Shown: in pieces, positions 56,801-64,000 of the stretch
Numbering within the stretch: the first letter of the stretch is position 1
Layout: every line of letters starts with the position of its first letter
NCBI GenBank assembly: GCA_015680685.1
Contig: MNCI01006166.1
Span: 126,529-190,528 of the forward strand
Origin: Gnetum montanum
Taxonomy: Eukaryota; Streptophyta; Gnetopsida; Gnetales; Gnetaceae
Direction: 5' to 3'
Length of the DNA stretch: 64,000 nt
Made by a program: the position numbers and the translations under genes
Notes under the pieces: model-generated
What the model was told of the DNA's origin: nothing
The model's database searches: none
Seen by the model: the letters and a program-made list of their open reading frames with translations, nothing else

Positions 56801-59800
56801 TTTAGTAGACCCAAAAACGAAACTTCATTCCGAAACATATATCTTCAAATTTCAAGTACACAACTATCACAAACTATTTCATCACTATAAAACAAAAACT
56901 TCCTTGAAGGTTTCCACTTCATATAGACTGCATGATAAGTGTTTTCATATTTCCCCAAAAAATATAATTTTCATTATTTCTTAATTCCTCCATTTGGTAA
57001 TTAGGACTACAACTTTTACTATTCGTGACATAAATTCATGGAACATGAAAATCTTTGAAATTTTGGAGGGATTTAACTGTCCACTTTTTAAATTAGTAAG
57101 ATAAATAAGCATAAATCAAGTTTAGAAATGGATCAGCATTACAACTATTATAACAGTGATTGTTTAAATTCTTTGTATTTTTTGATTGATTATTGTTAAT
57201 GGATTCTTGAATTAAGTCTCTTGGTTGATCTCTAATACCTGAAGAAACTTCTTATTTAAGATCAAAGTTATGTTATTAATAAATTATTCATTGTACTTAT
57301 TTAAAAAAAAGGTAGAGTGGGGCTTAATTGAAGTAGAGGGGAAACAACAAAGAGAAAAACCCAAAGGTACTTAGTATGCAAGAATAAAGAAGAACATCCA
57401 AGATTTGGGAAACTAATTAATTTGGTTCTTAACAAAGACAAATGGTGGAAAAGAACTCATACAACCAACTCCATGTAGTTGTAAAAGGGGTAGGATGATG
57501 ATGATAAACTCCTATGAAACAGAGAATTTACCACACTTGGAGATTAACTGCATTGTTGTTACTCATATAATGGCATACATAGTGACCTTAAAATAAAAAT
57601 GTGAAAGGTAGAAAGCATTGTAACTAAATAATTTACTTTAGGAAATACAACGGACTGAATATTTAAGAAGCTATGGCCCATGCACAATATAACATGGATT
57701 ACAATATATAACATAGAAACCTTAAAATAAAAATGTGAAAGGTAGAAAGCATTGTAACTAAATAATTTACTTTAGGAAATATAATGGGTTGAATATTTAA
57801 GAAGTTATGGCCTGTGCACAATATAACATGGATTACAATACATAACATAGAAACCATAAAAATAAAAATGTGAAAGGTAGAAAGCATTGTAACTAAATAA
57901 TTTACTTTAGGAAATATAATGGGTTGAATATTTAAGAAGTTATGGCCCATGCACAATATAACATGGATTACAATATATAACTAATAGGAAACTGTTATTC
58001 TTATGCTCAACTCATTAAGAATTTCTCCTCTGCATTCGGCATCATAAAACTTTTAATAACCATTTAATTTGTTCATAGTCATTAAAGATGTTTTGGAAAG
58101 ATAAATTTGGCTACATAAATTAAAAATAAACATAAACAAACCAAATGGAAGGACTTTTAACGTTAACTGCCATGAACAACACTGTGAAGTTAACAGTTAT
58201 TTAAATGTATAAATAAGTCTGACCCCAGATTGAATGAACTCTGACTCATTGTGTAAATCCATCATCCCAGCAATCTGATGTGAATAATCTTCAACACCAT
58301 CAACAACCAATGCATCCTCCGATCGAAAAGATATTTGGTTATCCTCAAGCAACATTAACCTGGATACCAAAGAAACGTGAAGTGAGCAAGACATGGATGG
58401 AGACAATACATGAGTGTTTATTTTTCACCTAGTTCATATATCATTACTCAAGCAAGGTTGCAGAGATACTAAATATCCAACAGATCATCTTACAGTTCAA
58501 TGGATGTGTAAATTAAGCTTTTAAACCCACCACTAAGATACTCAGAGATAGCAACTGAAACACAATTTTTAGCAACCTAAGGTGTAAGTAGAAAGGCAAA
58601 GAAAAATAACTGATTTATTTGGCAGTTCCTACTGAACAAATGAGTCATCATTAGATTTGTTCTATCATTCTATGGCTCCGACTTTCCTAGCACATGGCTA
58701 GTCAAAATTTTTATATAGATATATAAGCTATATGGTTCTTACGTATTTGCTTGGATAGAGGTCTACAGATTATGATACCACAGACAACTACAACGAACTA
58801 CATATCAATGTAACAATAACGCAAATTACCAAAAGCAGAAAACCACAGCAAAAGTAAAACTGAATTATTACTAAATATGGATTTACTTAACACTTATGTA
58901 AACACTAAGAAAAAAACAGCATGACAAAAACCAAAGTAAGAGTGTACTTGAGGACTCTTCCAAAAATGGTTGCAGTTGATTGCATCAGCCGCAAGACTGA
59001 AAGGAATCAACAATTGTTTTGATCTCTTAATAGAAACATGAATATGTGAAGTTAAGAGGAAAAACAAATTATGATCCCTAGCATTTAAGATCTCTATAAA
59101 AGCAATAAGACTTGATTGTGGTGGGCGACAAAAGGACTTAGCACACTAGCAAGTAGCGGATCTGTGAAACAAACCTCTTAGTAAGACTTCCAGAGGATAA
59201 CAGCTGGTCTTTGGTGATCTTGACATTGTTGCTCCAAATAACATCCCTGCCAGTCGGCCATCTGAGGGGGATCTTGTAATCCTTGGGAGGCCGAACCAGG
59301 CATTTCTGATTGGTCCTCGAGTAGCCACAGTGCCTGTCATACTCCTCGCCATTCTCAAAACCCAGAATGCGATTCTCTGTAAGATTGTAGCACGGAATGA
59401 AATCCTCAAACTCTTTGGTGCAGATGCCCAATACATTGCCTCTGGTTAGGAGGCCCCCAATCTCAGAAAAATCTGCTATCACCTGTTCTCGGAGCCTCCT
59501 ATAACCCCTGTAGATACTGGGTCCGCGTAGAGAAGCTGGGTCCGAAGATCCAGAACCCAGAGCTGTGACCAGAACAAATAGCGCAAAGCAGGACAAGACC
59601 AGAAACTTGATGAACCACAGCAGAGGGGAACTGTTCCTAGGGTTTCTGCCGGCGCCTCCGATGCTGATTTGATCCATAATTGAGGAGCTCAGATCCTTGA
59701 GGTTGCCATTCTCTGAGGCATTCTTGGTCTTGCTACTGCGCAGATCCACTAGGTGAATTTGCTTCAGCCAGAGCTTGAGCGAATGTGGCCATGAAATTGA

Positions 59801-59944
59801 TCTGGCCTGGTTCTGGACATGCTGCCCACCTTTTCTGCCATTACTTGTACTCTCCAAGTGACTCTGCTGCCATTCTTCTCTATCACTGCTGTTGTTGCTG
59901 TTGCGACTGCTGCTCTCTGCAATTCTGGAGCGTGCACGATTCAT
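44863..59944 (-). CDS. DUF248 S-adenosylmethionine methyltransferase, PMT4/PMT5 class
   Basis: Spliced gene, eight exons (minus strand): 59944-59175, 58359-58224, 48319-48079, 47791-47566, 47416-47238, 47104-46801, 45279-45141, 45012-44863. All introns are GT-AG, phases agree, and the join gives 714 aa and TAG. Exon 1 has a polar N-terminus, a membrane segment (residues about 108-129) and the lumenal start with [18 protein letters not shown] and [11 protein letters not shown]. The SAM site [15 protein letters not shown] is at 306-320; [16 protein letters not shown] and [17 protein letters not shown] follow (389-405); the second half has [19 protein letters not shown] and [17 protein letters not shown]; it ends [11 protein letters not shown]. 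The family consists of Golgi type II membrane proteins linked to pectin or other wall-polysaccharide methylation; substrate is not known for this class. Similarity to Arabidopsis PMT4/PMT5 is from memory. The N-terminus is about 100 residues longer than theirs; Met90 (ATG at 59677) would give the usual length, and an in-frame ATG also lies upstream at 60058. Confidence 0.9.
49390..50320 (-). mobile_element. L1-type LINE, 3' half (within intron 2)
   Basis: The minus strand reads [17 protein letters not shown] near 50290, then [10 protein letters not shown], a decayed linker, and the tail [17 protein letters not shown] with [12 protein letters not shown] (49440-49690). This is the standard order after L1 reverse transcriptase. 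The missing RT part lies beyond the copia element at 54717-55255, where it ends at [14 protein letters not shown] would follow shortly in an intact L1. So one L1 was split by copia. Confidence 0.75.
50330..50741 (+). repeat. copia 5' LTR
   Basis: Its 3' half (from about 50530) matches 54505-54705: GGAGAGGAAAAGAGAGGTG, CAAGAAAAATCATTTCTCAA, ATAAAATCTGCC, GTCTTGTGTTTG. The start is uncertain. Confidence 0.7.
50742..50756 (+). other. copia primer binding site (initiator-Met type)
   Basis: CTAGTATCAAAGCAAG corresponds to the TGGTATCAGAGC primer site of plant copia elements. Confidence 0.6.
50790..51410 (+). pseudogene. copia gag (UBN2-like) pseudogene
   Basis: The longest open part is 51038-51409 (123 codons) with LWKKLTKLYEQQ-type sequence upstream across a frameshift, then [28 protein letters not shown] and [13 protein letters not shown]. 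This is the conserved gag region of Ty1/copia elements. The knuckle at 51476 has lost its last Cys. Confidence 0.8.
54505..54710 (+). repeat. copia 3' LTR, 5'-truncated
   Basis: Matches the 3' half of the 5' LTR only. The RNase H coding sequence runs almost directly into it, so the start of this LTR was deleted. Confidence 0.7.
54717..55255 (-). mobile_element. L1-type LINE, reverse transcriptase part (within intron 2)
   Basis: The minus strand reads [71 protein letters not shown] and [12 protein letters not shown]. These are canonical L1 RT blocks in order, with stops. The catalytic FADD block is not seen. Similarity resumes at 50320 on the other side of copia. Confidence 0.78.
55270..57300. 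other. AT-rich part of intron 2, no recognised feature
   Basis: No coding motif could be supported. A plus-strand Phe/Leu-rich open stretch (56444-56722) looks like the complement of a Lys/Glu-rich sequence and has no recognised domain. Confidence 0.4.
57310..57505 (+). mobile_element. possible RTE-type LINE 3' end
   Basis: GACAAATGGTGGAAAAG then CATACAACCAACTCCATGTA and a (GATGAT)-type tail. This resembles the extreme 3' end of RTE LINEs, which finish with an ADPT-like peptide and a short microsatellite. Only the tail is present. Confidence 0.35.
57585..57985. repeat. 134-bp tandem repeat, three copies
   Basis: Copies start at 57585, 57719 and 57853. Each begins ACCTTAAAATAAAAATGTG or a close variant and contains GGTAGAAAGCATTGTAACTA, TTTACTTTAGGAAATA and ACATGGATTACAATA. 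Copies differ at only a few positions. It lies in intron 2, about 240 bp upstream in position from exon 2. Confidence 0.9.
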
Positions 59945-60690
59945 TCTTTCGTCGGTGTTTCTCTGTCGCTCTCGCTCTCTTTCTCTGACCCAACAACAAA
60001 AACAACACGCTATTTCCAAACACCACACGACAACACACTTTGAAGGGTGGTCAAGCAAGCTCTCTGTTCTCTGCTCTGCAACTGCAACTGCGACTGTCAG
60101 ACTATGTCAGATAGAAATCCCAATACAATACGCAGGTGTCTCATCACAGAAAATCACTGCGGCTGAGCTCGATTCAGAGACTTTCAGGATTCAGGATCCA
60201 CACAACATATAAAAGGCAAGCGTTGTGTGGACATCACATGAGAGACAGTACGGGCCACTCTAATACAGCATCACCATCATTCCTTCATTCATTCATTCCA
60301 TGGGCAGAGCTAAAGCAAGCACTGCAGATCCTAGAATAAGAAACACAGGGATCTCGTCCGCAATAAATAAAGCTGCAGATCGAGTGCAAAATTAATGGGG
60401 GTTTCTCTGTATCTGTCTACGGACAATTCAAAGAGATTGAACGAGAATTCGCAATCATCATCACAGAAGTCGAATCAAGTGCCCGCCAATAAGCCACAAT
60501 GCAGGAGGCCCCCAGAAATGAGCGCTGATAGGCTACTAAGGCCCAGTAGGAAGGAAAAAGCATAAGACAAAGACCAAAAAGCTCTGACAAGTAGCTAGCA
60601 ACAACAACAACACGAGGAGCAAAAGATAATAGAGGATCTCTACGCAAACACAAACACAAACACAAACACAAACCCAGCGTCTCTGATCTC
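59945..60690 (-). promoter_or_regulatory. 5' leader and promoter region of the methyltransferase gene
   Basis: A GA-rich stretch (GAGAGAAAGAGAGCGAGAGCG, minus strand, about 59960-59990) directly precedes the chosen ATG; such tracts are common in plant leaders. GC content is higher than in the surrounding repeats. A TATAAAAGG box (about 60207) points to the plus strand, away from the gene; no minus-strand TATA box could be chosen. The in-frame upstream extension (60058-59945) is Cys/Trp-rich and then Arg/Glu repeats, which is why I did not start there. Confidence 0.45.
60645..60675. repeat. CAAACA microsatellite
   Basis: Five CAAACA units in a row, upstream of the methyltransferase gene. Confidence 0.85.
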
Positions 60691-61618
60691 AACTGCAAAT
60701 TGCGCGGTGGTAATTAAATGTTTCACGCGGATGAGGAGGTGTGACGGTGGTACAGCTGACTCGAAAAGGATGGAACAGAAAAAAATTTGCTTCGATTTGG
60801 TTTATGGGTTTGTGCCCAGATTCGGATTCTTGCGCTGAAACGCAAATGCAAATACAAAAAGCCTGCAATAAGAAGAAGAAGAAGCAGCGGAGGAAAACAC
60901 TGAGCAGCAGAGGCAAGCCGACATTGCCTGTAATTATTGGGGAAGAACTGCTAATGATTGATATTTTCTGGCTTGTGTTGTGTTGGGTTTTTATATTTTG
61001 CTGTTGTTTTGGTGGGTTTTGCTGCCCAGTGCCCATTTGTTGCTTGGGAGAAGCAAAATAACGAAACGAAAGTGAGAATGAAAAGTGAAAATGAAAATGG
61101 AAGTGTCATAGTTTGGGCGACAGACTAAGACATCAGGTATGACAAATTATTTGACGACACTGATCCACCACTTTGTCGTGCACCTCTTTATGAACATGTC
61201 CTCCTTCCTTTTTTTCCTTTCTTCCTTTGCTTGTTCCCACTTCATTACATTTATTTTATTATTTATTTAATGATGCTGATTGCCGTTTCCAGGATTGCAA
61301 CGCGCCTCGGGTTTCCCATTCCCACTTTTGTTTTTTTTGTTTTATAATAATAATAATTTGTTTATTTGTAGGATCTTACTGGAAAGAGGCCCGCCTTTCT
61401 CGTGATGTTAACTGCGATACAGTTGGATACTCCACGCGGATTGTTGGATTTAATTTCTTGTTTGTTTGAACATGGTTTTCTTTTTTCTTTTTGGGAAATG
61501 TTTGTTTTTAAATCGTGACGGCTCACGGTAACATTCAGTACGATGTGAGACATGTGCCTTCGCATTTCTTAAACAAAATCTCTGTTTCAATTAAGCAAAG
61601 TTTGACAAACAATTTTTA
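60691..61618. other. upstream flank of the methyltransferase gene, no gene supported
   Basis: Overlapping ORFs on both strands (60689-61061) are compositional. The plus-strand one ends in a Cys/Phe/Leu-rich hydrophobic tail without a recognised domain. Beyond 61200 the sequence becomes T-rich. Confidence 0.4.
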
Positions 61619-62053
61619 ACTAGCGTAGATATATATTTCTATCAATTGGTCACGATGATCTTATATAAAATGATTTTAACCAAGCCCAACTACTCAATGA
61701 GGTAATAACATAACTAAAAATGGAATCACTCATCCCTTCTTTGTTTTTTTACCACTTACCTAATTTAGTTTTACCTTCTTGGTAAAGTTTGTTCTATCTT
61801 CGTTTGTTCATGGTGTTTTTGAGCTATTATTTATGTGAAAGATTTATTTTTCAAAAACGCTATGAACAAACAAAGATAAAACAAACTTGACTAAGAGGGT
61901 AAAACTAAATTAGATAAGTGGTAGAGAAACAAATGAGGGATGAGCGATTCCATTTTTAGTTATCTTGTTACCTTGTCCAATATTCAGGCTTGGTTAAAAT
62001 CATCTCGGCCAATTGATAGAGAGAGAGAGATATATATATATATATAAGCTAGT
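61619..62053. mobile_element. 435-bp foldback (MITE-like) element
   Basis: The two halves are inverted copies of each other. Ends are ACTAGC (61619-61624) and GCTAGT (62048-62053). Inner matched blocks include TCTATCAATTGG against CCAATTGATAGA, GATGATTTTAACCAAGCC-type blocks, CTCATCCCT against AGGGATGAG, CACTTACCTAATTTAGTTTT against its complement, and TTTGTTCATGG-type against its complement. Arms are about 195 bp with a spacer of about 40 bp. No coding sequence and no clear TSD. Confidence 0.75.
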
Positions 62054-62279
62054 GGAGTGGTTTTGTGGGCAATAAGTAGAATTTAATTATTTCTTTTAAG
62101 TTTTTATGTTATCAATTATCATTATAAAGAACATGGTTATGAATGTTCAAGTTGTTAAAATATTACTAGAACTATTTAAATAACATCACTATTTGCATTC
62201 CAAATAATATATAGAGAGTTGTAAAATAGGATTGAGCAAAAGGCAAAATACACTGATAAGTGTAAATTTAATGTGCCTA

Positions 62280-62990
62280 ATCCTCCAATTGAGCAAAACA
62301 AACTTCTTGTGGAATTTTACTATGGAGATGTTTAGCATTTGAAATCTTTCTGTATCTCTGCACAAATAAAGGAGGATGAATCTTCAAAGAATCAATGGTC
62401 TTGACTCTAGATAATGCAACAAACGTTAGACCTATAACTTATATTGAACCAATGTCAGAAATAGCCTTATCTAGTGTCATTCTTTGAGATTTATAAATAG
62501 TCATGGTCCATGCCAACCGTAACTAACGCGATGCTCCTCAAACCATAGGTATAATTGGCACATGATGAGTATTATCATTATCAAATAGACATCCAATGTA
62601 GGAGTCAAAATCAACAACAACATATGATGGTAATGTAGGTGGCTATTTACCTAGATGATACATAATACTGTGAATTGTGCCAAGTGCACCATTCACCAAT
62701 CCTACTTCAGGCCAAAGGTTAATTGTGAGCATAACACTTGCACCTTCACATATAAGCAGAGATCACTCAATATCATCGTCGTCATTATTTGAGCTTCTGA
62801 ATCCATGGGGATCTTTGTTTGCTACACACAACAATGAGTCTCTGCATTGTTTGCAACATCTTCTTACTGTGTGATTGGATTTTATATTTTGTATCATATA
62901 AATGCATTGATTCTTCAAAACTGTCTAATCCAACCAAAGTGGATCGAAGATTCATTCAAGTAGCTAAGAAATTATAATCTTCATTAAGGC
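62280..62990 (-). pseudogene. PIF1-type DNA helicase fragment
   Basis: The minus strand reads, in order with stops: FEESMHLYDTKYKIQSH (about 62900), ASVMLTINLWPEVGLVNGAL (about 62720), GTIHSIMYHLGK, VVVDFDSYIG (about 62610), RLAWTMTIYKSQRMTLDKAI (about 62500) and LTFVALSRVKTIDSLKIHP (about 62420). These are the C-terminal motifs of the PIF1 family, including the HKSQG-type and VALSR motifs. The N-terminal Walker motifs are missing. It could derive from a plant PIF1-like gene or a Helitron RepHel gene. Confidence 0.8.
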
Positions 62991-63006
62991 TTTTTCCTTC
63001 TATGAT

Positions 63007-63318
63007 ATGCATCAATACTTCCCTGAAACTTTGCTGTTGAGGATCAGTTTCAAACTGACGATAAACTACATCTACATCATGAATGCCTGCAAGCACAGGC
63101 TGAGCATCGATGCTGACATCAATGTGAATGGGGATGAGGACAAGGTGGGAGTATTTGGGGGCATGGTATGGGGCTTCACGGTGTCAACAACCATGCGGTG
63201 CTTGATGGTGCATGGGGCAATGTTCAAGCATGAGAAGGCATGCCCCTACTGCAATGCCTACATGTGGAGCATGATGTGGAAAAGGCTTTGTTGTATTTGC
63301 CTAGCTAGCAAGATCTAA
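63007..63318 (+). pseudogene. possible gene fragment with a CPYC motif
   Basis: Open frame of up to 103 codons. The part from about residue 40 (DEDKVGVFGGMVWGF, TTMRCLMVHGAMF, CPYCNAYMWSM) has better codon-like composition than its surroundings and resembles small plant proteins with a CPYCxAxMW zinc-binding-like motif (from memory, not checked). It then degrades at the point where that family would continue. No intron, promoter or full-length partner is seen, so it is probably a pseudogene or captured fragment. Confidence 0.35.
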
Positions 63319-63739
63319 CATGGTGTGATGTGACAATGGTGACAAACTTCACCCTCCTCCCACCAACCATTGTGCCAGACGTGTTGGCCTCTCGACCAAA
63401 ATAAATCCTTTAGTGAATTCAATCCTGTGGCTTTCTCTTTTTCCTTCCTTCCCTTTTTCTATTTTGTGATGTCACTACAAGGGACATTAAAGCTTTTTAA
63501 CAATACCATTGTAGCATTATTTCAACCATACAGGCTTACTACATGGGGGTGTTATAACACAAAATAATTTGACTACAAATACATCTTAAGATATAAATAA
63601 TTACAAAGGAATATAATACTACATTAAGTATGACTTGAACCAGTAACCTCTTACCTAATAAAACAATGAGCTAATTACTTGAACTACCTCTTATTAAGCA
63701 TAAAGTTAGCCAAATGACCTTTTTTTAATAACTCATTTC
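63319..63739. other. AT-rich interval before the right-edge LTR
   Basis: No gene or repeat could be supported. Confidence 0.4.
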
Positions 63740-64000
63740 TGATGAGTGGCGAGGTACCCCTACACTCAACCATACAAAATGAGCGTAGCACGCATGATCC
63801 GGACGAACTCCGTAGACTAAATGCCTAAACGCCCCATGGAACACTTGGGGCTAATCATTCGTTGTCTTCCCAAACTTACTTGTTGTTGTCACAGTGTATG
63901 GTTAAGCAAGTCTGAGGTATATGATTTTTATGGTCTTTTATGGTTTTATGTCTTCTATGCTAAGAGCGAAGGGTTGAGAAAGCTAACTAACTCTAACTAA
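63740..64000 (-). repeat. partial LTR of another A-family element (element D)
   Basis: Starts TGATGAGTGGCGAGGTACCC and follows the A 3' LTR (6859 onward) block by block: GATCCGG, CGAACTCCG, AACACTTGGGG, CGTTGTCTTCCCA, GGTTAAGCAAGTCTGAGGTA. Clearly diverged from A. Same orientation as element A. It runs off the window, so a solo LTR cannot be told from a full element. Confidence 0.85.

Larger units (their letters stand above)
48320..58223 (-). other. intron 2 of the methyltransferase gene (about 9.9 kb)
   Basis: It interrupts the gene just before the SAM-binding motif: exon 2 ends at Ser-Gly and exon 3 begins Val-His-Thr-Val-Leu-Asp. The intron holds an L1 LINE split by a copia element, a further LINE tail, a 134-bp tandem repeat and unassigned AT-rich sequence (48320-49380 and 55270-57300). 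The exons on either side are intact. Confidence 0.85.

Noticed and set aside
60689-61061. Overlapping ORFs of 115 and 106 codons on opposite strands upstream of the methyltransferase gene
   Set aside because: Both are compositional (Lys-, Phe- and Cys-rich runs), mutually exclusive and without family resemblance. A short divergent gene from the plus-strand TATAAAAGG near 60207 is possible but unsupported.

Overview
The window is nuclear DNA of a seed plant with a large, repeat-filled genome. A gymnosperm is plausible, from the density of old nested retroelements and a 9.9-kb intron, but the sequence does not name the species. I see one convincing cellular gene. Almost everything else is retrotransposon sequence at different stages of decay. 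No rRNA, tRNA, CRISPR or bacterial-type feature was seen.

Layout. 1-1740: end of a decayed minus-strand Ty3/gypsy element (gag scrap, tRNA-Asp primer site, LTR). 2183-14727: an old LTR-like direct-repeat pair (unit E) split by element A (6859-14228, minus strand, TSD ATAAC). A is young and has an intact 1114-codon gag-protease ORF, but the reverse transcriptase, RNase H and integrase are deleted. 15999-38928: element B, an old gypsy element (plus strand, TSD TAGTA) with gag, protease, pol and a third ORF downstream of pol. Element C (27034-36738, plus strand, TSD CTTGG), a full-length but frameshifted relative, is inserted in that third ORF. A, B, C and the left-edge element share a tRNA-Asp-type primer site, TGATGAG/CTCATCA-type LTR ends and the same gag. 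I place them near the Athila group of plant Ty3/gypsy elements. 40020-44180: LINE remains, including an RTE-type fragment with a long target duplication.

44863-59944 (minus strand): an intact eight-exon gene for a Golgi-type DUF248 methyltransferase of the PMT4/PMT5 class (714 aa as modelled). Its second intron is about 9.9 kb and holds an L1 LINE split by a Ty1/copia element, a second LINE tail and a 134-bp tandem repeat. 59945-61618: upstream region of this gene. 61619-62053: a 435-bp foldback (MITE-like) element. 62280-63318: a decayed PIF1-type helicase fragment beside a possible gene fragment with a CPYC motif. 63740-64000: the start of another A-family LTR running off the window.

The most interesting signal is a pair of short stem-loops just upstream of the 3' LTR in A, B and C. 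One lies exactly 20 nt from the LTR with a constant AGGA loop. Both keep their pairing while the stem bases change between elements. They do not code for protein in a shared frame and are candidate cis-acting RNA elements.
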